64,000 nt of DNA, from contig JACKGY010000005.1 of NCBI GenBank assembly GCA_020639295.1, positions 434,001-498,000 on the forward strand, in the 5' to 3' direction. The notes beneath the pieces are model-generated. The model made no database searches. It saw only the letters and a list, made by a program, of their open reading frames with translations, and was not told the DNA's origin. Source of the DNA: Planctomycetota bacterium (GTDB taxonomy: Bacteria; Planctomycetota; GCA-002687715; DRQF01). This document shows positions 42,845 to 54,275 of this stretch, one piece after another. The position numbers were made by a program, and so were the translations under genes. Each line of letters opens with the position of its first letter. Positions within the stretch are counted from its first letter, which is position 1.

Positions 42845-43149
42845 CGTCCGCCCTCCCCGCCCCGATCATCCTCGTGGTCGTGGTCGTCGTTGTCGTCGTG
42901 GTCGTGATGGTGGCTCGGGTCCTGGCAGGAGGCGGCGTCGTGGTCGGCCGGGGAATCTCCCACGCGCGGCCCGACCGGCGCCGCGGCGATCCGCGCATCG
43001 GCCTCCCGCAGCAGGGACTCGAGTTCGGCCTCGTCCGCGCCGCCCGGCGCCGCGGGCTCGGGCAGCGGGCCGTGGACGTCGATCAGGCAGCCGCCCAGCG
43101 TCAGGCCGGCGACGACGACGAGGAGCCTTCGGAGCCAGGTTGCGACCAT
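42841..43149 (-). CDS. Histidine-rich lipoprotein heading the metal-uptake operon
   Basis: Lipoprotein of 102 residues. The signal ends at a lipobox (LTLGGC, Cys21). The mature part is short, with a Glu/Ala-rich segment and a C-terminal His/Asp-rich tail (DPSHHHDHDDNDDHDHEDD), an obvious metal-binding stretch. It overlaps znuA by four bases and should sit on the periplasmic side, where it could buffer zinc for the binding protein. No known domain is present. The gene appears to be the first of a six-gene operon. Confidence 0.8.
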   Translation of the reverse strand: MVATWLRRLLVVVAGLTLGGCLIDVHGPLPEPAAPGGADEAELESLLREADARIAAAPVGPRVGDSPADHDAASCQDPSHHHDHDDNDDHDHEDDRGGEGGR

Positions 43150-43371
43150 GCGCGAATCTCCGTCCAGGGTGGAAACGCCGCCAGTATAGGCGGCCGGTCC
43201 GGGCCGGGCCAATTCGGGCGCGCGATGGGCAGGCCGACCGCTTTCGTGGTAGAAGGAGCGCCCCGGGCGGCATGGAGCTTGCTCCCTTCCGCTCGCTCCC
43301 GAACCGATCGCCGGGCCCTCGGTCGGCGCGGTTCTCGGCCCGATCTCGAACCCGAAGACTCGAGGAGTGAC

Positions 43372-43707
43372 ATGGACTCCAAACTGCAGATCGTCTGGCG
43401 CGACATCCAGCCCGACCAGGGCCTGGAAGACGCCATCCGCGACCAGGCCACAAAGCTGGAGAAACGCTTCGAGCGCATCACGACCATGCGTGTCACGGTC
43501 TCGATGCCGCACAAGCATCAGAAGGAAGGGAGGATCTTCGACTTCAACATCGACGTCGCCATCCCCGGACACGAGATCGTCGTCAGTCACAACGGCAGCG
43601 GCACCTCGGCCGCCATCGAGCCGGGACAGGCCCTGCGCAACGCCTTCGACACCGCCCAGCGGAAGCTGAACGACTACCTGGAGAAGCGCCGCGAATCGAA
43701 TCGCTGA
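43372..43707 (+). CDS. hpf: Ribosome hibernation promoting factor (short HPF/RaiA type)
   Basis: Stationary-phase ribosome binder, 111 residues with the sole N-terminal HPF domain. VWRDIQPDQGLEDAIRDQATKLEKRFERI and the end FDTAQRKLNDYLEKRRES match HPF/RaiA, including the basic C-terminal helix that fills the A- and P-sites. It lacks the long-form C-terminal dimer domain. GAGGAG lies seven bases before the ATG. A strong terminator follows 20 bases after the stop. Confidence 0.92.
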   Translation: MDSKLQIVWRDIQPDQGLEDAIRDQATKLEKRFERITTMRVTVSMPHKHQKEGRIFDFNIDVAIPGHEIVVSHNGSGTSAAIEPGQALRNAFDTAQRKLNDYLEKRRESNR

Positions 43708-43726
43708 TCGCGACCGCGACCAGCCA

Positions 43727-43768
43727 GCGGGACCGCCCGGAGCCAGTTCCGGGCGGTCCCGCGCGTTT
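43727..43768 (+). terminator. Intrinsic terminator after hpf
   Basis: A 15-base-pair stem with a perfect 13-base core (GGGACCGCCCGGA at 43729-43741 with its complement at 43748-43760), a 6-base loop, and GCGTTTCC after. The U-tract is short but the stem is very strong and the position ideal. Confidence 0.75.
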
Positions 43769-43994
43769 CCGGCCCGCTGATCCCCTCTTCCCCTCGCCCG
43801 GCCCCGGACCCGCGCGAAATCCCCCAGACCACCCCCCGCCCTGGGACCAGCTCCCCAGGCCCCTCGGTCGAGAAGGCGAGAAAGACCCCTTTCCAGGCCT
43901 TCCAAGTCCTCCCTGGCAGTGGCCGGCTTTTTGCTCCCTCCCGTCCGCGTGCCGCCGGGAGCAACCGGTTCCCCCGCGCGCAGGGAGACGAAAG

Positions 43995-44495
43995 ATGACG
44001 GCAAAGAAGAGCGAGGGATCCGGTTTCGCCGCGCTCACGGCCGGCGCCATGATGAGCCGGAACATGGTGACGGTGCCGCTCGACGCCACCGCCCGCGAGA
44101 TCGAGCGGGTCCTGATCGAGAACGACATCTCCGGCGTTCCGGTCCGAGATCACTCCGAACGCATCGTCGGGATCCTCTCCTGGCGGGACGTGATGGAGTA
44201 CTTCGCCCAGAGCCCGGAGAACGAACCCCACCGCCCACACGCCTTCTACCGGATCGTCGACGAAGAGACCCTCGAGGAGGACGATGCCCTCGAGCTGCCG
44301 ATCGACGACGGGGTGACGGCCCGCGACATGATGAGCTCGGATCTGCTCACGGTCGAGGAGACGGACGGTCTGAAGAGCATCGCGATCACGATGACCAGGC
44401 ACGCCGTCCATCGGCTCCTGGTCCGGGACGCGGCCGGCGACGTCGTCGGCATTCTCAGTACCATGGACATCCTGCGCGCGCTGGCCGAGGCCTGA
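43995..44495 (+). CDS. Two-CBS-domain protein
   Basis: Cytosolic protein of 166 residues made of two CBS domains: MMSRNMVTVPLDATAREIE... with GVPVRDHSERIVGILSWRDVM, and ARDMMSSDLLTVEETDGL... with GDVVGILSTMDILRAL. CBS pairs bind adenine nucleotides and sense energy state. It lies 25 bases upstream of the PFOR gene and is probably co-transcribed. That position suggests it regulates pyruvate oxidation, but no direct evidence exists here. A GGGAG site precedes the ATG. Confidence 0.92.
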   Translation: MTAKKSEGSGFAALTAGAMMSRNMVTVPLDATAREIERVLIENDISGVPVRDHSERIVGILSWRDVMEYFAQSPENEPHRPHAFYRIVDEETLEEDDALELPIDDGVTARDMMSSDLLTVEETDGLKSIAITMTRHAVHRLLVRDAAGDVVGILSTMDILRALAEA

Positions 44496-44520
44496 GCAAC
44501 GCAGCCTTAGAGGAAACCCC

Positions 44521-48080
<3,560 letters not shown>

Positions 48081-48084
<4 letters not shown>

Positions 48085-49094
48085 AGGTCGATCTCAGCAC
48101 CAGCTGGATGGGCATCCCGTTGCCCCATCCCATCGTCCCGGGCGCCTCGCCCATGAGCCTCGACCTCGACGCCGCGCGTCGGCTCGAGGACGCCGGAGCC
48201 CCGCTCCTGATCATGCACTCGCTGTTCGAGGAGCAGGTCGTCGGTGAGGAGCTGGCCACCCGGGTGGCCTACGACCTGCACGCCGAGTCCTATGCCGAGG
48301 CGACCAGCTACCTGCCGGACCCGGATCTCTTCAGCCTCGGCCCGGACGAGTACCTGGAGCAGCTCGGCAAGCTGAAGCGGGCGCTGAACATCCCGATCAT
48401 CGCCTCGCTGAACGGCGTCACCCAGGGCGGCTGGCTCGACTACGCCATGCTGCTGGAGCAGGCCGGCGCCGATGGCATCGAGCTGAACGTCTACGACGTG
48501 GTCATGAACCCGGATCGCGATGGCCGCTCGGTCGAGCGCGAGGTCATCGAGCTGGTCCAGGCCCTGACCATCCGCACCGACGTACCGATCGCGGTCAAGC
48601 TGTCGCCCTTCTACAGCTCGCTGCCCTGGTTCGCTCGCCAGCTCGCCCAGGCGGGCGCGGCGGGACTGGTCCTGTTCAACCGCTTCTTCGAGCCGGAGAT
48701 CGATCCGGAGAACCTCGAACTCCAGCGGCACCTGGCGCCCTCCAGCCACGGTGAGCTGGCCCTGCGTCTGCGCTGGACCGGCATCCTCCGCGATCGCGTT
48801 CCCTGCGGCCTCGCCATCACCGGCGGCGTGCGCAACGGCCGCGACCTGGTCAAGTCGATCATGGCCGGCGCGGACACCGTCCAGGTGGTCTCGGTCCTCC
48901 TGGGCCAGGGCCCGGACCGCATCACCTCGATGCTGATGGAAATGGCGGAGTGGATGGAGGAGCAGGAGTATCCGAGCCTGCGGGTGATGCGCGGCTGCAT
49001 GAGCATCGAGCGCTGCCCGAAGCCGGCGGCCTATTCCCGCGCGAACTACGTCAAGATGATCACCGGCTGGGACGCGGGCCTGTTCCGCTCCTGA
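48081..49094 (+). CDS. Dihydroorotate-dehydrogenase-like flavoprotein, catalytic base missing
   Basis: TIM-barrel FMN protein of 337 residues with the DHOD fold: VDLSTSWMGIPLPHPIVPGASP at the start, PIAVKLSPFYSSL in the middle and GLAITGGVRNGRDLVKSIMAGAD for FMN phosphate at the end. The active-site motif, normally N-x-S-C-P-N in class 1A enzymes, reads N136-V-Y-D-V-V, so neither Ser nor Cys base is present. It is coupled to PFOR by ATGA. Such DHOD-like genes commonly follow nifJ; it is unlikely to serve pyrimidine synthesis. Function unknown, perhaps electron transfer. Confidence 0.9.
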
Positions 49095-49118
49095 GCCTGG
49101 AGCCCTTTCGTCTCCAAG

Positions 49119-49161
49119 AAGCGCCCGCTTCGGCCCACGGCCGAGCGGGCGCTTCGCTTTT
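49119..49161 (+). terminator. Intrinsic terminator of the PFOR operon
   Basis: A strong stem: AAGCGCCCGC at 49119-49128 pairs with 49145-49154, an inner TTCGGCC/GGCCGA adds six pairs with one bulge and a 3-base loop, and CGCTTTTGTC follows. It lies 25 bases after the DHOD-like stop and closes the CBS-PFOR-DHOD unit. Confidence 0.88.
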
Positions 49162-49549
49162 GTCGATCGGTCGGTCCGGCGCCGCGGCCGCCGACTCGTC
49201 CCTCCCGGCCCTGCCCTCTTGCCCCCGCCGACGACCGGGCCGAGGCCGCATCTCTTTCTGAGACCTGCACATGGGGCGACGGCCCGGGAACGGCGCCGGT
49301 CCAGCCCACCGCGGGACCCGATCACGAGGCGTGGAAAAAGCCGTCAGGAGCGTCGGCTTTCCCGGCGGGAACTTCCCCACCACGGCGCGGGCTAGTCCCT
49401 TTCCCGGTCGAACGCTCTCAAATTGGTCTGCGGGAATTGGCAGCCGCAAGCGTGAATTCCCGCACACGATTCCGCCTCATCGGGGCTCCCAAGGCCTCAT
49501 TGAGAAGCTTCCTCATTCCGAAATGACCCCCAAGTGCTGCCTCTCCCCT
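49162..49549. other. Non-coding region upstream of the porin
   Basis: About 390 bases without a convincing gene. I see small inverted repeats only: AAAGCCG at 49337-49343 with its complement at 49354-49360, and TCATT/AATGA around TTCCG near 49515. Remote activator sites for the sigma-54 promoter downstream would be expected here, about 100-200 bases before it, but I cannot name one. Confidence 0.5.
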
Positions 49550-49568
49550 GATTTCCGGCCCGGAAATC
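49550..49568. promoter_or_regulatory. Perfect 19-base palindrome at the porin promoter
   Basis: GATTTCCGGCCCGGAAATC is a perfect 9-base inverted repeat around one C. It ends six bases before the -24 element, close enough for a bound protein to block or bend the promoter. It looks like a dimeric regulator's operator. The regulator is not known. Confidence 0.6.
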
Positions 49569-49574
49569 CTGGTC

Positions 49575-49590
49575 TGGCACGGCTTTGGCT
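49575..49590 (+). promoter_or_regulatory. Sigma-54 type -24/-12 promoter for the porin gene
   Basis: TGGCACGGCTTTGGCT matches the consensus TGGCACG-N4-TTGC(A/T) at every position except one (G for T before GC), with the invariant GG and GC at the correct spacing. Transcription would start near 49601, giving a leader of about 100 bases before the ATG at 49703. Confidence 0.75.
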
Positions 49591-49702
49591 TAAGTGGGGG
49601 GTTACGCGAGGCCGGCTCTCGTGACGTCCCGGGCCTTCCGGACGCAAGGGTCATCAAGACCACCGGCCCCGACACGAGGGAAAGTTCTCTGGAGACATGG
49701 AA

Positions 49703-51298
49703 ATGCACAGGACCATGAAGCTCCTGGTGTTCGGCCTCATGGCCCTGAGCGCGATCGCCTTCCAGGCGTCCGCTCAGAACGACCAGGACTTGCGCAGTGA
49801 GCTCCGTCGGCTCAACGAGGAGCTCCGTCGGATCAGTACCAACCAGGATGCCCTGGCCGTCGAGAACCAGCGGCTCGCCGCGGACAACGCGGAGCTGAAG
49901 CGTCGTCTGGACACGGGCGAGGTCAGCGCGAGCGATCTCGAGGCCTCGATCAACGCCCTGGCCAGCGAGCTCGACTACGCCGGTACGACGGTCAACTCGG
50001 CCGCCAATCCGATCACGATGATGGCCCACTTCCGGTTCCGCGCCGGCTACACCACCAACCGTGACTTCGGCGCCGACTTCGGCCCCGGCAACAATGGCGA
50101 CGACGACAGCGGCACCTTCATCGATGCCCGCGTCAACATCGCCTTCGAGTATGCCCTGTCGAAGAACGTCACCACGCACTTCGAGGTGATCAGCAACGGC
50201 GAGTACCACAACGGCGATACCCCCAACAGCGGCAGCAACCTCGACAACGTCGAGCTCTACCAGGGCTGGGTCCTTCTGGACAAGCTCTTCGGCCGCGACG
50301 AGATCGGTCTGCGCACCGGCCGCCAGGAGATCGTCCTCGGCGATCAGTGGCACTTCGGCAACAACGATTTCTTCGGCGGCGAGACCTTCGACTCGACGCT
50401 GGTCTGGTGGGGTCAGAAGGAGTTCTCGATCACCTTCATCTGGGCCAAGCTCGCGATCGACGACAACTTCACCACCCGCAACCATCCCTATGACACCTTC
50501 GGTGCCGCGGACGGCTACGACGACGACGAGATCTACACCCTGTACTTCACCTACAAGAACATCGAGAACCACGTCATCGATCTCTACTGGGTGTACTTCA
50601 GCGGCGACTTCGGCGGCTCCGTCGGCACCCTCGGCGGCCCGCTGAGCGACGGCGACTCCGACGTGCATGCGATCGGCATCCGCGTCGCCGGCGTGTTCAA
50701 GGACATCGCGGCCGGACTCGACTACAAGGCCGAGTTCACCTACGAGACCGGCGACCTCGACGTCCTCGGGCTCGACGTCGACAACTGGGCGGTCGAAGCC
50801 GGACTGGGCATCACCTTCAACAGTGACAACCTGTTCCGCATCTTCATCCGCTTCCTGTTCTCGGAGGGCGCGGACGGCAGCGATGCCGGCTTCCTCAGCG
50901 CCTACCCGAACCGTCACATGCAGGTCAACTGGGATGACCACACCGCCATCCAGGCCCGTTACGGCCTGATGGACATCATCCCGATGACCAACGTCATCAC
51001 CGCCCAGATCGGCTTCACCGTCAATCCGAGCGACTGCTGGCAGTTCGGCGCCACCTTCCTGGGTGCCTGGCACGACGAAGAGGTCGTGACCACGGACGCC
51101 ACCCTGGACGACGGCATCGGCTACGAGATCGACGTCTTCGCGCACTACCGTCACAGCGCCGAGACCACGATCACCTTCGCCTTCGGCGTGTTCATCCCCG
51201 AGGAGGGTGCGCCGCTGGTGAACTCGGCGACCGCCGCTGGAAGCAACGAGGATAGCGCCGCCTTCCTCTTCTTCATCCAGTCGCTGACGACCTTCTGA
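49703..51298 (+). CDS. Outer membrane porin with N-terminal coiled coil (alginate-export-like)
   Basis: Beta-barrel outer membrane protein of 531 residues. A signal peptide (LLVFGLMALSAIAFQASAQ) is followed by a coiled coil (about 24-65, LRSELRRLNEELRRI...), which may span the periplasm or trimerise. The rest is alternating polar/hydrophobic strands rich in Asp, Gly, Tyr and Phe, ending in a C-terminal Phe, as beta-barrels do. LRTGRQEIVLGDQWHFGNNDFFGG resembles the alginate-export porin family. The ATG at 49703 has GGAG eight bases upstream, better than the one at 49697. Codon use is less extreme in GC, typical of a highly expressed gene. It has its own promoter and terminator. Confidence 0.9.
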   Translation: MHRTMKLLVFGLMALSAIAFQASAQNDQDLRSELRRLNEELRRISTNQDALAVENQRLAADNAELKRRLDTGEVSASDLEASINALASELDYAGTTVNSAANPITMMAHFRFRAGYTTNRDFGADFGPGNNGDDDSGTFIDARVNIAFEYALSKNVTTHFEVISNGEYHNGDTPNSGSNLDNVELYQGWVLLDKLFGRDEIGLRTGRQEIVLGDQWHFGNNDFFGGETFDSTLVWWGQKEFSITFIWAKLAIDDNFTTRNHPYDTFGAADGYDDDEIYTLYFTYKNIENHVIDLYWVYFSGDFGGSVGTLGGPLSDGDSDVHAIGIRVAGVFKDIAAGLDYKAEFTYETGDLDVLGLDVDNWAVEAGLGITFNSDNLFRIFIRFLFSEGADGSDAGFLSAYPNRHMQVNWDDHTAIQARYGLMDIIPMTNVITAQIGFTVNPSDCWQFGATFLGAWHDEEVVTTDATLDDGIGYEIDVFAHYRHSAETTITFAFGVFIPEEGAPLVNSATAAGSNEDSAAFLFFIQSLTTF

Positions 51299-51347
51299 CC
51301 GCGCGCGCGGGGTCCCTTCCTGCAACAACCCCGCGTCGGCAACACCC

Positions 51348-51384
51348 GGCCCGCCCGGCCTTCACCCGGGCGGGCCACCTTTTT
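51348..51384 (+). terminator. Intrinsic terminator of the porin gene
   Basis: An 11-base-pair stem, GGCCCGCCCGG at 51348-51358 with its complement at 51366-51376 around a 7-base loop, is followed by ACC and five T residues (51380-51384). This is a textbook intrinsic terminator 50 bases after the porin stop. Confidence 0.9.
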
Positions 51385-51571
51385 GTCCGGTGTTCTGGAT
51401 CCCGGGGCGCATCGGCCCTCCCGGACGGGTGGGGATCGGCCGACTCATGGCGAGAAGATCGGGGGAATGACCGGATAGGTGGGGAGCTGACGCGGGCCGC
51501 GGCCCCGGGGACGAGGGCCGCCGGCGTCGGGCCGGCCCGCCCGGAGGCGGACCGGCGCCAGGACGGCGCGA

Positions 51572-52072
51572 TCAGTGGTGGTGGTGACCGCCGGGGCCGT
51601 GCGGGTGACCGTGGGCGAGTTCCTCCTCCGTGGCCGCGCGCATCGAGATCACCTCGATCGCGAAGTTGAGGGTCTTCCCGGCCAGGGGGTGGTTGGGGTC
51701 GATGGTGACCTGCTCCTCCCCCACCGCCGTGACCCAGACGGTCATGACCTGGCCATCGGGCCCATGCGCGCTCAGCGGCATGCCGACGTCGAGTTCGACC
51801 CCCTCGGGCATCATCGCGACCGGCACCTGCTGCTCGACCCCCTCCATCCGCTCGCCGTAGCCTTCGGCCGGGGCGACCGCGACGTCGAAGGCGTCGCCGA
51901 CCTTGCGACCGGTGAGCTCGTTCTCGAGCCCGGGAACGATGTTCTGGGCTCCGTGGAGGTACAGCAGGGGCTCGTGGCCCACCGAGCTGTCGACGGTCTC
52001 GCCGCCATCCAGGGTCAGGGTGTAATGGATCGAGACGACCATGTCGTCGGCAATGACGTCGTTGGCACTCAC
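51572..52072 (-). CDS. slyD: FKBP-type peptidyl-prolyl isomerase, SlyD-like
   Basis: Cytosolic proline isomerase/chaperone of 166 residues. MVVSIHYTLTLDGGETVDSS and PLLYLHGAQNIVPGLENEL begin the FKBP domain, with the inserted IF chaperone flap (about 70-120) typical of SlyD, then TIDPNHPLAGKTLNFAIEV. The tail HGHPHGPGGHHHH is a metal-binding His-rich end as in SlyD, which delivers nickel to hydrogenase. GTG at 52072 with GGAG upstream is preferred over a TTG at 52135. It is divergent from the winged-helix gene. Confidence 0.94.
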   Translation of the reverse strand: MSANDVIADDMVVSIHYTLTLDGGETVDSSVGHEPLLYLHGAQNIVPGLENELTGRKVGDAFDVAVAPAEGYGERMEGVEQQVPVAMMPEGVELDVGMPLSAHGPDGQVMTVWVTAVGEEQVTIDPNHPLAGKTLNFAIEVISMRAATEEELAHGHPHGPGGHHHH

Positions 52073-52449
52073 GGATCTGGCTCCGGCGAGCCGACCACGA
52101 CGGGAACGAACCGACGTCCCGGTCTCGGACGGCAAGAGGATGGAAACGCCCCGAGCTTAGCCTCGTCGTCCGGCGAAGGCCAGCGGGCTTCCCCGGGTGC
52201 TGCAAGTGCTGCGAACGCGAGGCGGGCACTTTACAAGCACCGAACCGGCGATTAGTCTCGCGTCTGTCGATCGCCGGGTTCCTTCTGTGGTGGTTCGAAC
52301 CCGCTCGAGCGTTCAAGCGACGCATCGCCTGCAACACTGCGGTCGGCATCTTCTACATCGGTAATCCAGTGACCGCCGCGCCTGTGGTCCGTCGTGCCCG
52401 CGTCCATCCCGGATCCGGCGGCGCCGGCGCATCGTGGAGAGGGAACGTC
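52073..52449. other. Divergent intergenic region between slyD and the winged-helix gene
   Basis: About 377 bases without a gene. It should hold both promoters. One short palindrome, GGTTCGAACC near 52292, is the only symmetrical element I noticed. I see no RNA gene. Confidence 0.5.
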
Positions 52450-53148
52450 ATGCATCCGGCCATCGACAGCAACGTGGGCCTGCGGCCCTTCGCCCGTATC
52501 GAAACCGAGGAGACTCCCCGCCTGAACGGCCTCGGCGGCGAGACCTTCAGCACCGGCGAGAGCCTGCTCCTGCGCCTCTTCGCCCGCCTGGAGGAGATGC
52601 GCAGCACGGTCGACGCCCTCCGCTCCGAGGTCGCCCTGCTCCGCGAGGAGCACGAGACCGGCGGCTTCGAGCGCGAGATCCACGGTGGCTCCCGCCAGAG
52701 CTTCCGGCTGCTGCCCGGCGGGCAGGAGGCCGAGGTCGACGGCGAGTCCTTCCGCCTCCACCTCCTCGCCCAGGTCGAGGCCGGCAGCATCCACCTGGCC
52801 CGGACCCGCCGTAACGGTCGGGCCGGCTACCTCGTCCTGCTGCGCCGCTCGCGCCTCGTCCGCAGCGAGAGCCTCGGTCCGCTGGAGGAGCGGATCCTGG
52901 CCGTGCTGGTGAGCCGTCGCGAGCGCCAGATCAGCGCCGGGCTCAATGCCCGCGAGCTCGAGGATCTCCTGGAGAAGGAGGCCAACGTCGTCCCCGAGCT
53001 GCCCAACAGCCCGGTGGACTCGTCGATTCGCTCCTCGGTCTGCCGCCTGCGCGGCAAGATCCTCCGCCTCGGCGGCCCGCGGGCCCGGCTGATCGCCAGC
53101 GAGGGTGGCTACCGGCTCCGTTCCGCCGGCGTCGCGGTCTCCGAGTAG
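52450..53148 (+). CDS. Winged-helix (OmpR/PhoB-type) DNA-binding protein without receiver
   Basis: A 232-residue protein: a short coiled coil (about 45-65, LFARLEEMRSTVDALRSEVALL), a beta-rich middle (about 75-135), and a C-terminal winged helix of OmpR/PhoB type (about 140-228), with the recognition helix PVDSSIRSSVCRLRGKIL and the wing LIASEGGYRLRS. No phosphoacceptor receiver is visible, so its signal must enter another way, for example through the middle domain. AGAGGG precedes the ATG. Its 3' end overlaps the convergent AttH-like gene by 40 bases. Targets are unknown. Confidence 0.82.
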   Translation: MHPAIDSNVGLRPFARIETEETPRLNGLGGETFSTGESLLLRLFARLEEMRSTVDALRSEVALLREEHETGGFEREIHGGSRQSFRLLPGGQEAEVDGESFRLHLLAQVEAGSIHLARTRRNGRAGYLVLLRRSRLVRSESLGPLEERILAVLVSRRERQISAGLNARELEDLLEKEANVVPELPNSPVDSSIRSSVCRLRGKILRLGGPRARLIASEGGYRLRSAGVAVSE

Positions 53149-54275
53149 CCGACCAGTTCCACGAAGCCGCGGCCGGTCAGCTCCCCTTCCGGCGACCGAC
53201 CGCGGCAGCCTACCGCTCCCTCCCAGTAGGCCACGGAAAGCCGCATCTCCTGATCGGCGACGAGGGGCTCGAGTTCCAGGTCGAGCCCTTCCCCCGGCAG
53301 CCGCAGCCGCCAGCGCGAGGGGTAGGTCGCCCCGGTGACCGGGCTCCGCCAGCGCCGCAGGACCTCGATCGTGAATTCCGCCGCCGCCAGCCTGCGACTC
53401 GTGCCGTCGCCGGCCACGATCGTGCCGTCGGCATGGACGACCCCGCCATCCTGCCGGTCGCGGAGCTGGAAGAGCATCAGGTCGCGACCGTCGTCGAGCT
53501 GGATGGAGAACCAGTCCCAGCCCGCCACCTCCGGACCGAGCACGCTCGTGCTCCACTCGTGATCCATCCAGGCCCGGCCCCGCACCGGGTGGCGGCGCCC
53601 GCCGATGACGATGGCACCACGCGCGGCGAGGCGCGTGAACGACAGGTACATCGAGGCGTTCCCCGGCCCTTCGCCCTTGGGCGAGAAGCCACCCTCGCCC
53701 TGGAGGACCAGGGGCTTGAGCGCCTCGAGTTCGAGCTCGAGCTCGAGACCACGATCCGCGGCGCGGGCGACCAGGCGGTGGCGTTCGATGCCCTCGGCCG
53801 TCGCCTCGGCGCGCCAGTCCTCGAGCCAGACCCGGAAGGGTCGGGCGCTGGCTCCGGCTAGACCGAGCGCGCCGCGGGCGAAGCGCTCGCTGGCCTCGTG
53901 CCGCCCGCCCTCCGGATCGCAGATCGCCAGGTGGGCCATCCAGCTCTGGTTGCTGGCCCAGGCCGAGGCCGATGCCGGCCGCCGCGGCGCGAGCGCGCTG
54001 CGGAAGAAGGTGAGCTGGAAGGCGAAGGGCCGGCCGGACTCGTCCTCGAGATTCCCGGTCCAGTACCACCACTCGGTCCGGAAGTCGGGGTGCGCCCCGT
54101 GATCGGCCGGGAGATCGAGGGGCCGCGGGGCCTCGACGCGGGCGAAGCCCGCGACCTCGCCCTCCGCCAGGGCCGCCGCCACGGAGACGAAGTCGGTCCG
54201 CGGCGCGACCGCCGCCTCGTCGGCGCCACAGGCCGCGAGGAGGGTGAGAAACACCAGGACGACGCCACGCTTCAT
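53109..54275 (-). CDS. AttH/CrtC-like lipocalin-fold lipoprotein
   Basis: Lipoprotein of 388 residues, lipobox LLAAC (Cys16). TEWWYWTGNLEDESGRPFAFQ is the diagnostic motif of the AttH/CrtC (hydroxyneurosporene synthase-like) family and GRAWMDHEWSTSVL and GWDWFSIQLDDGRDLMLF are its other conserved blocks. No carotenoid genes are near, so the CrtC reaction is unlikely; this subfamily accompanies YbbAP-type ABC exporters, as here. The start overlaps the permease stop by four bases. It may bind a lipid in the periplasm. Confidence 0.9.
   Translation of the reverse strand: MKRGVVLVFLTLLAACGADEAAVAPRTDFVSVAAALAEGEVAGFARVEAPRPLDLPADHGAHPDFRTEWWYWTGNLEDESGRPFAFQLTFFRSALAPRRPASASAWASNQSWMAHLAICDPEGGRHEASERFARGALGLAGASARPFRVWLEDWRAEATAEGIERHRLVARAADRGLELELELEALKPLVLQGEGGFSPKGEGPGNASMYLSFTRLAARGAIVIGGRRHPVRGRAWMDHEWSTSVLGPEVAGWDWFSIQLDDGRDLMLFQLRDRQDGGVVHADGTIVAGDGTSRRLAAAEFTIEVLRRWRSPVTGATYPSRWRLRLPGEGLDLELEPLVADQEMRLSVAYWEGAVGCRGRSPEGELTGRGFVELVGYSETATPAERSR

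Noticed and set aside
42870..42915. A tandem GTC/GTG repeat-like stretch
   Set aside because: It is the complement of the His/Asp codon run of the lipoprotein tail and needs no separate explanation.
52285..52305. GGTTCGAACC near 52292, resembling a tRNA T-arm
   Set aside because: The flanking bases do not form the T-stem and no acceptor, D or anticodon arms are present. It is just a 10-base palindrome.
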